DNA from: Acidimicrobiia bacterium
Lineage (GTDB): Bacteria; Actinomycetota; Acidimicrobiia; Spongiisociales; ZC4RG35
Length of the DNA: 17,511 nucleotides
Direction of reading: 5' to 3'
Assembly: GCA_009377735.1 (NCBI GenBank)
Contig: WHTL01000036.1
Location: 1-17,511, forward strand
Shown here piece by piece: positions 7,627 to 14,644 of this stretch. A program made the position numbers and the translations under genes. The notes under the pieces are model-generated. The model saw only the letters and a list, made by a program, of their open reading frames with translations, did not search any database and was not told the origin of the DNA. Position 1 is the first letter of the stretch, and every line of letters begins with the position of its first letter.

Positions 7627-7708
7627 GGGTCGCTCATTTCGTGTGTTTCACTGCTTTAACGCGATACTACACTAACACGATGACCGACAATGTCGATTTT
7701 GGACGACC
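7627..7708. promoter_or_regulatory. Divergent control region between the his operon and hisA
   Basis: These 82 bp must hold the promoters of both the minus-strand his operon and plus-strand hisA. On the plus strand TACACT (7668-7673) is a fair -10 box, predicting a transcript start near 7680. On the minus strand TAGTAT (7670-7665) is a possible -10 box overlapping it. I could not assign convincing -35 hexamers. Candidate operator sequences are the perfect palindrome CGACA-A-TGTCG at 7685-7695 and the imperfect TAACGCGATA at 7658-7667. Both are short, so operator assignment is tentative. Confidence 0.5.
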
Positions 7709-7718
7709 ATGCAGGTGA
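7680..7718 (+). CDS. Possible 12-codon leader ORF overlapping the hisA start
   Basis: ATG at 7680 opens a reading frame encoding MTDNVDFGRPCR and stops at TGA 7716-7718, ten bases past the hisA ATG at 7709. The ATG sits about 7 nt after a TACACT -10-like box, so it could be the start of a leaderless transcript whose translation is coupled to hisA. It contains no histidine codons, so it is not a His attenuator peptide. Such a short frame can occur by chance. Confidence 0.2.
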   Translation: MTDNVDFGRPCR

Positions 7719-8416
7719 TTCCCGCGGTGGACGTGATGGAGGGGGAGGTGGTTCGGTTGGTCGAGGGTGACTTCGACAAGGCAACCACCTACTCCGATGA
7801 TCCCGTGGATGTGGTGAGGCGTTGGTGTGATCAGGGGGCGACCCTGGTCCATGTGGTGGATCTGGACGGTGCCCGTCATGGTCGATCCCGTTCCGATGTC
7901 TGGCAACGGATGGCCGAAGCCGGTCTGCCGATCCAGGTAGGTGGTGGGATCCGGGATGTGGAGACCATCCGAAGCGCCCTCGAGGTCGGTGTGGAGCGGG
8001 TGGTGGTGGGAACGATGGCCGTTGCGGAGCCGGAGCGGTTGGCGGAAGTTGCCGACCTGGTCGATCGGGTGGTGGCCGCGGTGGATGTTAGGGAAGGTCG
8101 CGCTCGTGGATCCGGGTGGACCGACACCGGCCGGTCTCTCAACGACGTGCTCAACGGTTTGGCCGGCAATGGGGTTGGTAGGGTTCTCCTCACCGGGATC
8201 GAGAGGGACGGGACGATGTCGGGTCCCGACCTGGACCTCACCTCGACGGTGATTGACGACGGACGTTTTGCCGTCGTTGCCTCTGGCGGCGTGGGCTCAC
8301 TGCAGCATCTTGCCGACCTCTCCCAACTCGGGTGCGAGGCGGCGATCGTGGGAAAGGCCCTCTACGAACACCGTTTTACGTTCGCCGAGGCACAGGCTGC
8401 GGCGGGAATCTACTAA
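7709..8416 (+). CDS. hisA: Phosphoribosylformimino-AICAR phosphate isomerase (HisA)
   Basis: Isomerises ProFAR to PRFAR, the step between HisIE and HisHF. The 235-residue (beta/alpha)8 barrel has catalytic aspartates D8 in IPAVDV and D126 in AAVDV, and phosphate loops GGGIR (78-82) and ASGGVGS (191-197). In actinobacteria this fold is often PriA, which also does the TrpF reaction. Here the loop reads GSGWT (134-138), with serine where PriA has arginine in its RGW motif, so a HisA-only enzyme is more likely, though this is an inference. The gene is divergent from the his operon and ends tail-to-tail with the AAA ATPase gene, overlapping it by 4 nt. The ribosome site is weak (GGA at 7701-7703). 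Confidence 0.93.
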   Translation: MQVIPAVDVMEGEVVRLVEGDFDKATTYSDDPVDVVRRWCDQGATLVHVVDLDGARHGRSRSDVWQRMAEAGLPIQVGGGIRDVETIRSALEVGVERVVVGTMAVAEPERLAEVADLVDRVVAAVDVREGRARGSGWTDTGRSLNDVLNGLAGNGVGRVLLTGIERDGTMSGPDLDLTSTVIDDGRFAVVASGGVGSLQHLADLSQLGCEAAIVGKALYEHRFTFAEAQAAAGIY

Positions 8417-10482
8417 AGCCGTCGGCCTTTGAGCGCCTTTTCGATATCGGTGGAGGTGACGATCGTGGCCGACGTGTCCCTACGGAGGGCATTGAGCGCC
8501 GCCTCCCGAAGCATCCCGGTTATGTCGGCGAAGGAGAGGCCCTCGGTCTCGGCTGCGAGCTCGTCCAGGTTGACATCGTCGGCGAAGGGGACGTCGGAAA
8601 TGTCGAGGAGAGCACGTCGTGCCGATTCTTCGGGCAGACCCAGTTCGATTTGTATCTCGAATCGTCCCGCCCGTAGCAGGGCTGGATCTATCAGGTCGGG
8701 TCGGTTGGTGGCTCCTATGACGGCGACATCACCCCGGGCACCCACCCCATCGATCTCTGTCAGCAGGGCAGCCACGACGGAGTCGGTCACCGAGTTGTTG
8801 GAGTTCCCGCGTATGGGTGCGAGAGCATCGAACTCGTCGAAGAAGATGATCGATGGCGCCGCAGCCCGCGCTCGGGAGAAGACCTCCCTAACCCCGCGCT
8901 CCGATTCACCGACATATTTGTCCAACAACTCCGCTCCCTTCACCGAGAAGAAGGCGGCGCCGGCTTCGTGGGCCAGGGCACGCACCACGAAGGTCTTTCC
9001 CGTTCCGGGGGGCCCGTAGAGCAGGATGCCGCGGGGTGGTTCTATCCCCAGGGTGGCGAAGCGACCGGGCTCGGTGGTCGGCCAGATAACCGCCTCGGTG
9101 AGGCGTTGCTTCACCTCGGTGAGATTCGCCACCTGGTCGAAGCCGTGAGATGGCATCTCGCCCAAGGAGACGGATCCGAGCGATGGTGTGGTCTCCTCGA
9201 CCGCCGCCATGATGTCGGCTGTTCCGAGATCGGCGTTGGATCTTGCGATCCGGGTGGAGGCGTGGAGCACAGCGGCGATGACATCGGCAGCCGAGAATCC
9301 CGCCGATCGGGAGGCGAGGAGGTGATAGTCGACATCCTTGTGCGGCACCCGTGCGAGGGCCGCCTCGAAGAGGAGCTGTCGTCGGTCGGTGTCGGGCGGG
9401 GGGATGCTTAGTGATCGGGGGAGAAGCTCGTTGCGGACTAGACCCGTCTCCAGATGGCCCAGGGAGGTGACCCCGAGAACACATGCCAGACCGGGTTTCT
9501 CGGCGACGGAGTCGAGGAACCAGCGGAGGACGGCCGCCACCTGGGTGCGGTAGGGCGCCAACCCCTCCTCTCCGGCGACGGTTTCGAGACGGTCGACGAA
9601 GATGACACCGGGGGCGTTGGTCTCCCGGATCGCCTTCTCCAGTTTCTCGAGCAGCGAGTCGGGTTTGAAGACCTGGTCGACGGGTATCTCGGTCACCGAG
9701 GCGTCGGCGATCTTGGCGGATGCGGCCACCAGCTCCGACTTTCCACCGCCGTTGGGGCCTTCGAGGAGCACTCCGGCCACCTGCGGTAGACCCCAGGCCG
9801 AGGGGAGATCCCGGGGTGAGGTGAGCAACGAGATCCATCCGGCCAGAAGATCGGTCTCGGACTCGAGCCCTGCCAGGATGGCATCCTCGGGAGTGGGGGC
9901 ATCTACGAAGGATTCCTCGTCTTCCTCGGTCCCGGCGTCAGTCTTCTCATCTGCCTCTGCCGTTGCGGTCTCCCCTTCTGGTTTCGTCCTGGCAACAGGT
10001 TGCTCGATCGTCTCGCCGTCGGTTTCGGTTGCCTCTGGTTGGGGGTTGGCGTCAGTTCCGAAGCGGGTGGAGGCGCCCACCAGCCCCGCACCGTTTGGCA
10101 CGACCTGGTCGATGACGATCTCAATCTCCTGGCCGTCATGTCGGAAGGCGATTCGGTCGCCGGAGGTGACGGGCCGCCCGTGGAGAGTGCGGGCCAAGAT
10201 GATGGGTTCCACCGGCAACTCCTCCCCGCGAATATGAACGAAACTCGTCGTGGGGAGTACTGCTCGAGTGACCTCGACGCTGGATCCGATACGGAGACCG
10301 GAGTTGACAAGGGTGGTCTCTCCCATCTCGAGACCGGTCGGATCGGATACGTCGCCACCCTTGATCAGGGTGTGGGTGTTTCCCACGGAAACGACCCCGC
10401 CATAGGGGAGCCCGAGAGCTTTGATTAGCGTCGGATCGGCCCTGGCCACCGGGTCCGAGCCATTGCGAATAGTGAAGCGCAT
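8413..10482 (-). CDS. Cdc48/VAT-like double AAA+ ATPase with degenerate D1
   Basis: Cytoplasmic protein-unfolding ATPase of 689 residues. The N-domain (about 1-140) begins RFTIRNGSDPVARADPTLIKALG, the double-psi-barrel type seen in Cdc48 and VAT. An acidic, disordered linker follows (about 143-195). D1 has Walker A GPNGGGKS at 242-249, but the Walker B reads VIFVDR (293-298), with arginine where the catalytic glutamate belongs, and the usual ATNRPD-type second region of homology is absent. D2 is intact: GPPGTGKT 490-497, IIFFDE 545-550, ATNRPDLIDPALLRAGRF 591-608. The C-terminus, KALKGRRL, lacks a HbYX proteasome-docking tail. The best known relative is probably the actinobacterial Cdc48-like protein (Cpa), a proteasome interactor in mycobacteria. 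The start at ATG 10480-10482 fits a leaderless promoter; an ATG at 10494 is an alternative. The open frame continues to 11127, across the TrmB gene, and that part is rejected. Confidence 0.92.
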   Translation of the reverse strand: MRFTIRNGSDPVARADPTLIKALGLPYGGVVSVGNTHTLIKGGDVSDPTGLEMGETTLVNSGLRIGSSVEVTRAVLPTTSFVHIRGEELPVEPIILARTLHGRPVTSGDRIAFRHDGQEIEIVIDQVVPNGAGLVGASTRFGTDANPQPEATETDGETIEQPVARTKPEGETATAEADEKTDAGTEEDEESFVDAPTPEDAILAGLESETDLLAGWISLLTSPRDLPSAWGLPQVAGVLLEGPNGGGKSELVAASAKIADASVTEIPVDQVFKPDSLLEKLEKAIRETNAPGVIFVDRLETVAGEEGLAPYRTQVAAVLRWFLDSVAEKPGLACVLGVTSLGHLETGLVRNELLPRSLSIPPPDTDRRQLLFEAALARVPHKDVDYHLLASRSAGFSAADVIAAVLHASTRIARSNADLGTADIMAAVEETTPSLGSVSLGEMPSHGFDQVANLTEVKQRLTEAVIWPTTEPGRFATLGIEPPRGILLYGPPGTGKTFVVRALAHEAGAAFFSVKGAELLDKYVGESERGVREVFSRARAAAPSIIFFDEFDALAPIRGNSNNSVTDSVVAALLTEIDGVGARGDVAVIGATNRPDLIDPALLRAGRFEIQIELGLPEESARRALLDISDVPFADDVNLDELAAETEGLSFADITGMLREAALNALRRDTSATIVTSTDIEKALKGRRL

Positions 10483-10489
10483 TCCGCAA

Positions 10490-10495
10490 AGCATA
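10490..10495 (-). promoter_or_regulatory. Candidate -10 box for a leaderless AAA ATPase transcript
   Basis: On the minus strand this reads TATGCT, followed by a 7-nt gap (TTGCGGA) and then the ATG of the AAA gene. That spacing puts the transcript start at or next to the start codon. No ribosome site is visible upstream of either candidate ATG, which agrees with leaderless translation. The -35 region (around 10513-10519) has no clear hexamer. Confidence 0.4.
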
Positions 10496-10572
10496 AGGGT
10501 GAGAGTGAGGTCTCGCACACGTCGATCGAAACCGTTTTGGGCTTGGTGCCCCCGCCGAAACATGCGCACGTA

Positions 10573-10601
10573 CTGACGCGTTTGAGCACTTGGGATACAC
10601 T
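10573..10601 (+). promoter_or_regulatory. Candidate promoter of the TrmB gene, leaderless
   Basis: CTGACG (10573-10578) as -35, a 17-bp spacer, then TACACT (10596-10601) as -10. The predicted transcript start, 7-8 nt downstream, coincides with the ATG at 10609, so the mRNA would have no leader. No Shine-Dalgarno is visible. Confidence 0.5.
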
Positions 10602-10608
10602 CCGCGCC

Positions 10609-11436
10609 ATGACATCGGTTGAGACGGGACTGGTTGCCAAGCTGAAGAGGCTGGGTCTGACCAGCTACGAATCGAAGGCATATGTTGCCCTGCTTGGGCG
10701 GGATTCCTTCACTGCAGCGCAGGTCTCCCGTCAGGGCGGAGTCCCCAGACAGAGGGTCTACGACGTCCTTGCCGGTCTCGTCCAGCGGGGCCTCGCCGTG
10801 ACCCGTCCGGGTGATGTCGTCAAGTACTCCGCCGCCCCGCCAGATATTGCGATGGGACGATTGGTGGCGGCACATCGCACCGAGCTCGAGGAGTTGGAGG
10901 GGGAGGCCGGGTCGATCATCGACGAGTTGGACCCCCTCTACCGATCGGGGCAGGAGCAAACCGACCCGCTGGAGTACATAGAGGTGCTCCGCGAACGCAG
11001 CGCCCTGACGAAGCGTTTCTCGGAGATCCAGGCAGGGGTCAAGAAGGAGATCCTGACCTTCACCAGGCCCCCCTATGCGACACCTCCACAAGAAAACGTC
11101 GACGGGTTGGAGGTGAGCCGCTCCCATTTGGCGCGCGCCGTGTATGAGTTCTCCGTGTTCGACGATCCCGATGTCACCGAGGGGGTTCAGCGATTTGTGG
11201 ACGCCGGGGAAAAGGCACGGTTCGTGGAGTCCCTACCGCTCAAGCTCGCCATCATTGACGAGGAGATCGTCATGTTCGGGATGGTGGATCCGGTTGCCGG
11301 GAGCGCCACCCTCACCACGGTCGTCGTGCAGCACCCCTCCCTCGCCTTGGTCCTCAAGGCGGCATTCGACTCTGTTTGGAACTCGGGTCTCGAGTTCGAG
11401 GAGGCCATGGAGCGCTACGGGCCAGCCTCCCAGTAG
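10609..11436 (+). CDS. TrmB-family transcriptional regulator
   Basis: A 275-residue DNA-binding regulator. Residues about 5-75 are the TrmB winged helix: LGLTSYESKAYVALL at 15-29, the recognition segment TAAQVSRQGGVPRQRVYDVLAGL at about 35-57, and the wing around RPGDVVKYSA. A helical linker (about 84-112) follows and is often a dimerising coiled coil. The C-terminal half (about 120-270) resembles the phospholipase-D-like effector domain of TrmB relatives, but no ligand can be predicted. The open frame reaches back to 10537, yet the ATG at 10609 fits the family N-terminus and a leaderless promoter. The gene is divergent from the Cdc48-like ATPase, so it could control itself and that gene through the 126-bp gap. 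It stops with TAG. Confidence 0.88.
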   Translation: MTSVETGLVAKLKRLGLTSYESKAYVALLGRDSFTAAQVSRQGGVPRQRVYDVLAGLVQRGLAVTRPGDVVKYSAAPPDIAMGRLVAAHRTELEELEGEAGSIIDELDPLYRSGQEQTDPLEYIEVLRERSALTKRFSEIQAGVKKEILTFTRPPYATPPQENVDGLEVSRSHLARAVYEFSVFDDPDVTEGVQRFVDAGEKARFVESLPLKLAIIDEEIVMFGMVDPVAGSATLTTVVVQHPSLALVLKAAFDSVWNSGLEFEEAMERYGPASQ

Positions 11437-11498
11437 GGGGCAGCTCGCGACGCCAGGGGGCCACCGAATAGCTCCTGCAATAAGCGTGTCGAAACTAC

Positions 11499-11527
11499 TT
11501 GACACCATTATGAGTGGTGGCTAGGTT
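11499..11527 (+). promoter_or_regulatory. Promoter of the large surface-protein gene
   Basis: TTGACA (11499-11504), 17-bp spacer, TAGGTT (11522-11527). The -35 is a perfect consensus hexamer and the -10 is of the actinobacterial TAGGNT kind. The predicted transcript start is near 11534, giving a leader of about 36 nt that contains a good ribosome site. Confidence 0.65.
11503..11519. promoter_or_regulatory. Inverted repeat between the -35 and -10 boxes
   Basis: CACCA (11503-11507), a 7-bp spacer and TGGTG (11515-11519) form a perfect 5-bp-arm inverted repeat that overlaps the end of the -35 hexamer and fills the promoter spacer. A protein bound here would block or remodel the promoter. It is short enough to be chance. 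Confidence 0.3.
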
Positions 11528-11557
11528 GCCCGTGGAAGGTACAGAAGGGAAAGCAAC

Positions 11558-11564
11558 AGAGGTG
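11558..11564 (+). promoter_or_regulatory. Shine-Dalgarno that fixes a TTG start
   Basis: AGAGGTG lies 5 nt before TTG at 11570. No ATG or GTG in the same frame is better placed ahead of the signal peptide, so this site decides the unusual TTG start of the surface-protein gene. Confidence 0.6.
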
Positions 11565-11569
11565 AGAAG

Positions 11570-14500
11570 TTGAGCCATAAAATTTTCGAGAGTTACCGTA
11601 CGGTTGGTGTTCTCGCAGTGGCGATGATTCTTCTCACCGTGGTGGGCCAGGGAGCGCTGGCAAGGGCCGTCGGTGCTCCCACCCCGCCATCCACCGAGAT
11701 TTCCGACGCGACGCCTCGTGTCTCCCCGCAGCCATCGCAGCTCGAAGCCGAGTTGAACCCGATCCTCCTCCCGGCGCTGGCGGGCGACGAGGGTGCCCAG
11801 CTCGCCGTCAATTGGCCGGGAGTGGATGGGACCACTGTCACCGTCCGGAGCAGCAGCGGCGAAATCCTGCTGGAGAACGAACCGCTGGAAGCCGGGGTCA
11901 ACTTGTTTTCACTTCCCCAGTTCCGGGACCACGGGTCCGGTGTCCTTATCGACGTCAACGATGCCACCGGTCGTGTGGTGGAAAGTGCCACAGCCAAACG
12001 TGAGTTGCAGGTTGATGACGAATCATTCGACTGGGAATCGACCTTCACCGGACCTGGGATCCAAGACGGTGTCGAATCGATGGTCGTGTGGGACGACGGG
12101 ACCGGCAACGCCTTGTACGTAGGGGGTCCATTCACCACCGCTGGTGAGGTGGGCGCCAACCGGATCGCCCGTTGGGACGGTCAGGAATGGACGGCTCTGG
12201 GCGAAGGACTGACCCGTGACTCGGGGCGCCCGACGGTCCGGGCTCTGACGGTTTATCAGGGGGACCTCATCGCGGGCGGCTATTTCGAAACAGCTGGCGG
12301 CGTCGAAGTCAACAATGTCGCCCGGTGGGATGGTGAGGAGTGGTCGGCGCTCGGTACCGGTGTCACGGGAAGCGTCGGCGTGGAATCTCTGGCCGTCGTC
12401 AACGGCGAGCTTTTCGCCGGTGGTCGCTTCACCGACGCGGGTGAAGTGCCGGTCAATCGGGTTGCCCGGTGGGACGGCGCCACCTGGTCTCCGCTCACCG
12501 GGTCTCAGGGAACCGGCACCGATGGAACCGTGTACTCGCTCATCGAGTACGAGGGCGATCTCGTGGCCGGTGGCAATTTCACCATGGCGGGCGGAATCGC
12601 CATGGATGGGATAGCTCGCTGGGATGGATCCGAGTGGTCGCCGATGGGTGACGGCCTGGGCGACTGGCGGAGCTACGGCGTTCTCGACCTCATAATCTAT
12701 GAGGGGGAACTGATAGCCGGCGGGGACTTCACCCTGTCGGGATCTACCGCGGTGAACGGAATAGCCGCCTGGAATGACGGGAGTTGGACCGCCCTCGGCT
12801 TGGGTGTGGGCGGTGGTGCCGGGCCCCGCGTCCACGACATGGTCGAGTATCAAGGTGAATTGGTGGCAGGTGGGAGTTTCCCCGAGGCGGGAGGCAAGAC
12901 CGTCAACTACATCGCCCGTTGGGATGGTTCCGAGTGGCATACCCTCGAGGGTCCCGCCGGGGTGGGTGCCAGTAACGGTGTCGGCGCCGTGAGTGTCTAT
13001 CAAGGGAAGCTGTTTGCCGGTAGTAACGCATTCATCGCTGCCGGTGGATTAATCGTGAACCATCTAGCCACCTGGGATGGGACCCAGTGGGCACCGGTCG
13101 GGTCCAGCACCGGGCTCAATTGGCAAGTGCTTGACATGGTCGTCTTCGAAGGCGAACTGATCGCCGCGGGTACCTTCTCCACGGCTGGTGGGGACCGGGT
13201 CTTTGGAATAGCGAGCTGGGACGGCGTCCGCTGGAAGCCACTCTCGGGGTCCTTGGGCACCGGGTTCGATGCATCCGCTTTCGCCGTGACGGTCTACCAG
13301 GGTGATCTCATCGTAGGGGGTGGCTTCCAATACGCCGGTGCCCTGCCTGTGAATGGGATCGCACGCTGGGACGGCAACGAATGGTCCGCCCTGGCTAGCG
13401 GAGGTGCTCGAGGAGTGGACGGCGTGGTCCGAACCCTCACCGAGATCGACGGTGACCTCATCGTGGGCGGTCAGTTCACCACCGCGGGAGGGGTCGCAGC
13501 CAACAACATCGCCCGATGGGACGGGACGGAATGGGGAGCCTTGGGCGACGGTGTCGACGACGACGTGCTTGCCTTGTCGGAGTATCAGGGGGACCTGGTC
13601 CCTGCAGGGAGTTTCGACAATTCGGGTTCGGTAGTCCTCAACAACGTGGGACGGTGGGATGGCACACAGTGGTCGCCGCTGTCCGGTGCCTCAGGTACGG
13701 GGGCTGATTCCACGGTCCAGGCACTCACCGTGTACCAGGGTGCCCTCATCGTCGGTGGCAACTTCGATTCCGCGGGCGGGGTGACGGTCAACGGGGTGGC
13801 AAGGTGGGATGGAACCGAATGGACGCCACTGACCGGTTCGGGTGGCACCGGAGTTTCCGGCCGGGTGGTGAGTCTCCACGTGTTCGGGGACTCGCTCATC
13901 GTGGGCGGCCAGCTAATGGCCGAGGCCGGAGGAATCACCGTCAATGGGATTGCCCGCTGGGACGGTATGGAATGGTCTCCTTTGAGCGGTCCCGATGGAA
14001 TCGGGATCAGTACTGCAAGTGGTCTCGCCAGAGTCGCGTCACTGGCCACATACGATGCTGATGCCGCCGGCCCATTACCTGCGAAGCTATTGGTGGGCGG
14101 TAGCTTCAACAAGACAGGTGGTGTTGCCAACTGGTATCTGGGGACGTACGGGCCCGTCGAGCCGCTAGCCAACCTCACCGCTCTCCCCGGCGATGTGATG
14201 TTTGGTGAACTCCTGGTTGGTGAGGAGTCGCAGTCTGAGGAAGTCCTGCTGGCCAGCACAGGGAATACGGCTGTGACGGTGGACGACATCACGATCCCAT
14301 CAGAGCCCTTTGACGTCTCCACCGAGAACTGTCCGCAAACCCCCTTCACCCTCGAACCCGGTGAGACATGCTCTCTCGGCGTCAGCTTCGCACCTGCCGA
14401 GGTCGGGGAGTTTGAAGGCGAACTCGCACTGTCCGGTGACGGTGCGCCTGTGACAGTCGCAGCCTCAGGAATTGCCGTTCCCCAGCCTCCTTCTATCAGC

Positions 14501-14644
14501 ACGGAATCGGAGAGGCTGACGCTGGAAGCCACCGCGGGGAACGCATCACAACCAATCTCACCATTTCCAACGCGGGAATGGCCGATCTCACCTGGGAGAT
14601 CGTCGATTCTGGATTCGACATCGAAGGCAGTGAGAACCAAGTAG
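11570..14644 (+). CDS. Large secreted beta-propeller surface protein, N-terminal part (frame broken near 14537)
   Basis: Starts at TTG 11570. Residues about 1-36 are a signal peptide: a basic start, the hydrophobic core VGVLAVAMILLTVVGQG, and a likely cleavage after ALA or VGA. Residues about 55-150 look like a beta-sandwich. Residues about 160-862 hold 14 repeats of roughly 50 residues with the pattern L.V..GxLIAGGxFTxAGG..VNxIARWDGxEW..LG, the kind found in bacterial propeller and Rax2-like proteins. Fourteen would suit two seven-bladed propellers. Residues about 865-970 look like an ASH (choice-of-anchor D) beta-sandwich: VMFGELLVGEESQ, then CSLGVSFAPAEVGEF. After codon 989 the frame leaves the expected sequence and reads a spurious tail to the TGA or TAG at 14644. 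The natural product almost certainly continues in the frame that ends at 15891, about 1440 residues in all. The enzymatic role, if any, is unknown; adhesion or surface display is an inference. Confidence 0.85.
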   Translation: MSHKIFESYRTVGVLAVAMILLTVVGQGALARAVGAPTPPSTEISDATPRVSPQPSQLEAELNPILLPALAGDEGAQLAVNWPGVDGTTVTVRSSSGEILLENEPLEAGVNLFSLPQFRDHGSGVLIDVNDATGRVVESATAKRELQVDDESFDWESTFTGPGIQDGVESMVVWDDGTGNALYVGGPFTTAGEVGANRIARWDGQEWTALGEGLTRDSGRPTVRALTVYQGDLIAGGYFETAGGVEVNNVARWDGEEWSALGTGVTGSVGVESLAVVNGELFAGGRFTDAGEVPVNRVARWDGATWSPLTGSQGTGTDGTVYSLIEYEGDLVAGGNFTMAGGIAMDGIARWDGSEWSPMGDGLGDWRSYGVLDLIIYEGELIAGGDFTLSGSTAVNGIAAWNDGSWTALGLGVGGGAGPRVHDMVEYQGELVAGGSFPEAGGKTVNYIARWDGSEWHTLEGPAGVGASNGVGAVSVYQGKLFAGSNAFIAAGGLIVNHLATWDGTQWAPVGSSTGLNWQVLDMVVFEGELIAAGTFSTAGGDRVFGIASWDGVRWKPLSGSLGTGFDASAFAVTVYQGDLIVGGGFQYAGALPVNGIARWDGNEWSALASGGARGVDGVVRTLTEIDGDLIVGGQFTTAGGVAANNIARWDGTEWGALGDGVDDDVLALSEYQGDLVPAGSFDNSGSVVLNNVGRWDGTQWSPLSGASGTGADSTVQALTVYQGALIVGGNFDSAGGVTVNGVARWDGTEWTPLTGSGGTGVSGRVVSLHVFGDSLIVGGQLMAEAGGITVNGIARWDGMEWSPLSGPDGIGISTASGLARVASLATYDADAAGPLPAKLLVGGSFNKTGGVANWYLGTYGPVEPLANLTALPGDVMFGELLVGEESQSEEVLLASTGNTAVTVDDITIPSEPFDVSTENCPQTPFTLEPGETCSLGVSFAPAEVGEFEGELALSGDGAPVTVAASGIAVPQPPSISTESERLTLEATAGNASQPISPFPTREWPISPGRSSILDSTSKAVRTK
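12048..14155 (+). repeat. Fourteen tandem WDG/GGxF propeller repeats
   Basis: Thirteen ARWDGxEW-like motifs and fourteen [IVF][AV]GGxF-like motifs alternate at intervals of about 45-55 codons. Examples are IARWDGQEW, VARWDGEEW and IARWDGTEW, and LIAGGYF, LVAGGNF and LIVGGQF. The seventh repeat is altered (FAGSNAFIAAG) and the fourteenth has lost WDG (VANWYLGTYG). The repeats are diverged at DNA level, so the array is old rather than a recent expansion. Confidence 0.85.
14536..14539 (+). other. Frameshift point: G run one base short
   Basis: Reading GCC ACC GCG GGG AAC leaves the domain sequence. With one extra G in this run it reads GCC ACC GCG GGG GAA CGC and continues as RITTNLTISNAGMADLTWEIV, a normal beta-sandwich sequence that runs to 15891. 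The cause may be a read or assembly error, a true deletion, or -1 slippage of the GGG codon on the four-G run. Confidence 0.8.

Noticed and set aside
7627..7708. T-box or histidine attenuator ahead of the his operon
   Set aside because: The region is too short, has no run of histidine codons and no T-box sequence; protein-mediated control is more likely.
7709..8416. hisA being the dual-function PriA (HisA plus TrpF)
   Set aside because: The loop that in PriA carries RGW reads SGW here, so the arginine used for the TrpF reaction is missing; not fully excluded without an alignment.
10483..11127. An open frame that would extend the AAA ATPase by about 215 residues at its N-terminus
   Set aside because: It runs antisense through the TrmB gene, and the added sequence is low-complexity and unlike any Cdc48 N-domain, whereas the ATG at 10482 starts exactly at the family N-terminus.
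11437..11498. Rho-independent terminator after the TrmB gene
   Set aside because: No stable stem followed by a T tract could be found; only short G-rich runs are present.
12048..14155. CRISPR array or short DNA tandem repeats
   Set aside because: The repetition is at protein level only, with unit length near 150 nt and diverged DNA; no spacer-repeat structure exists.
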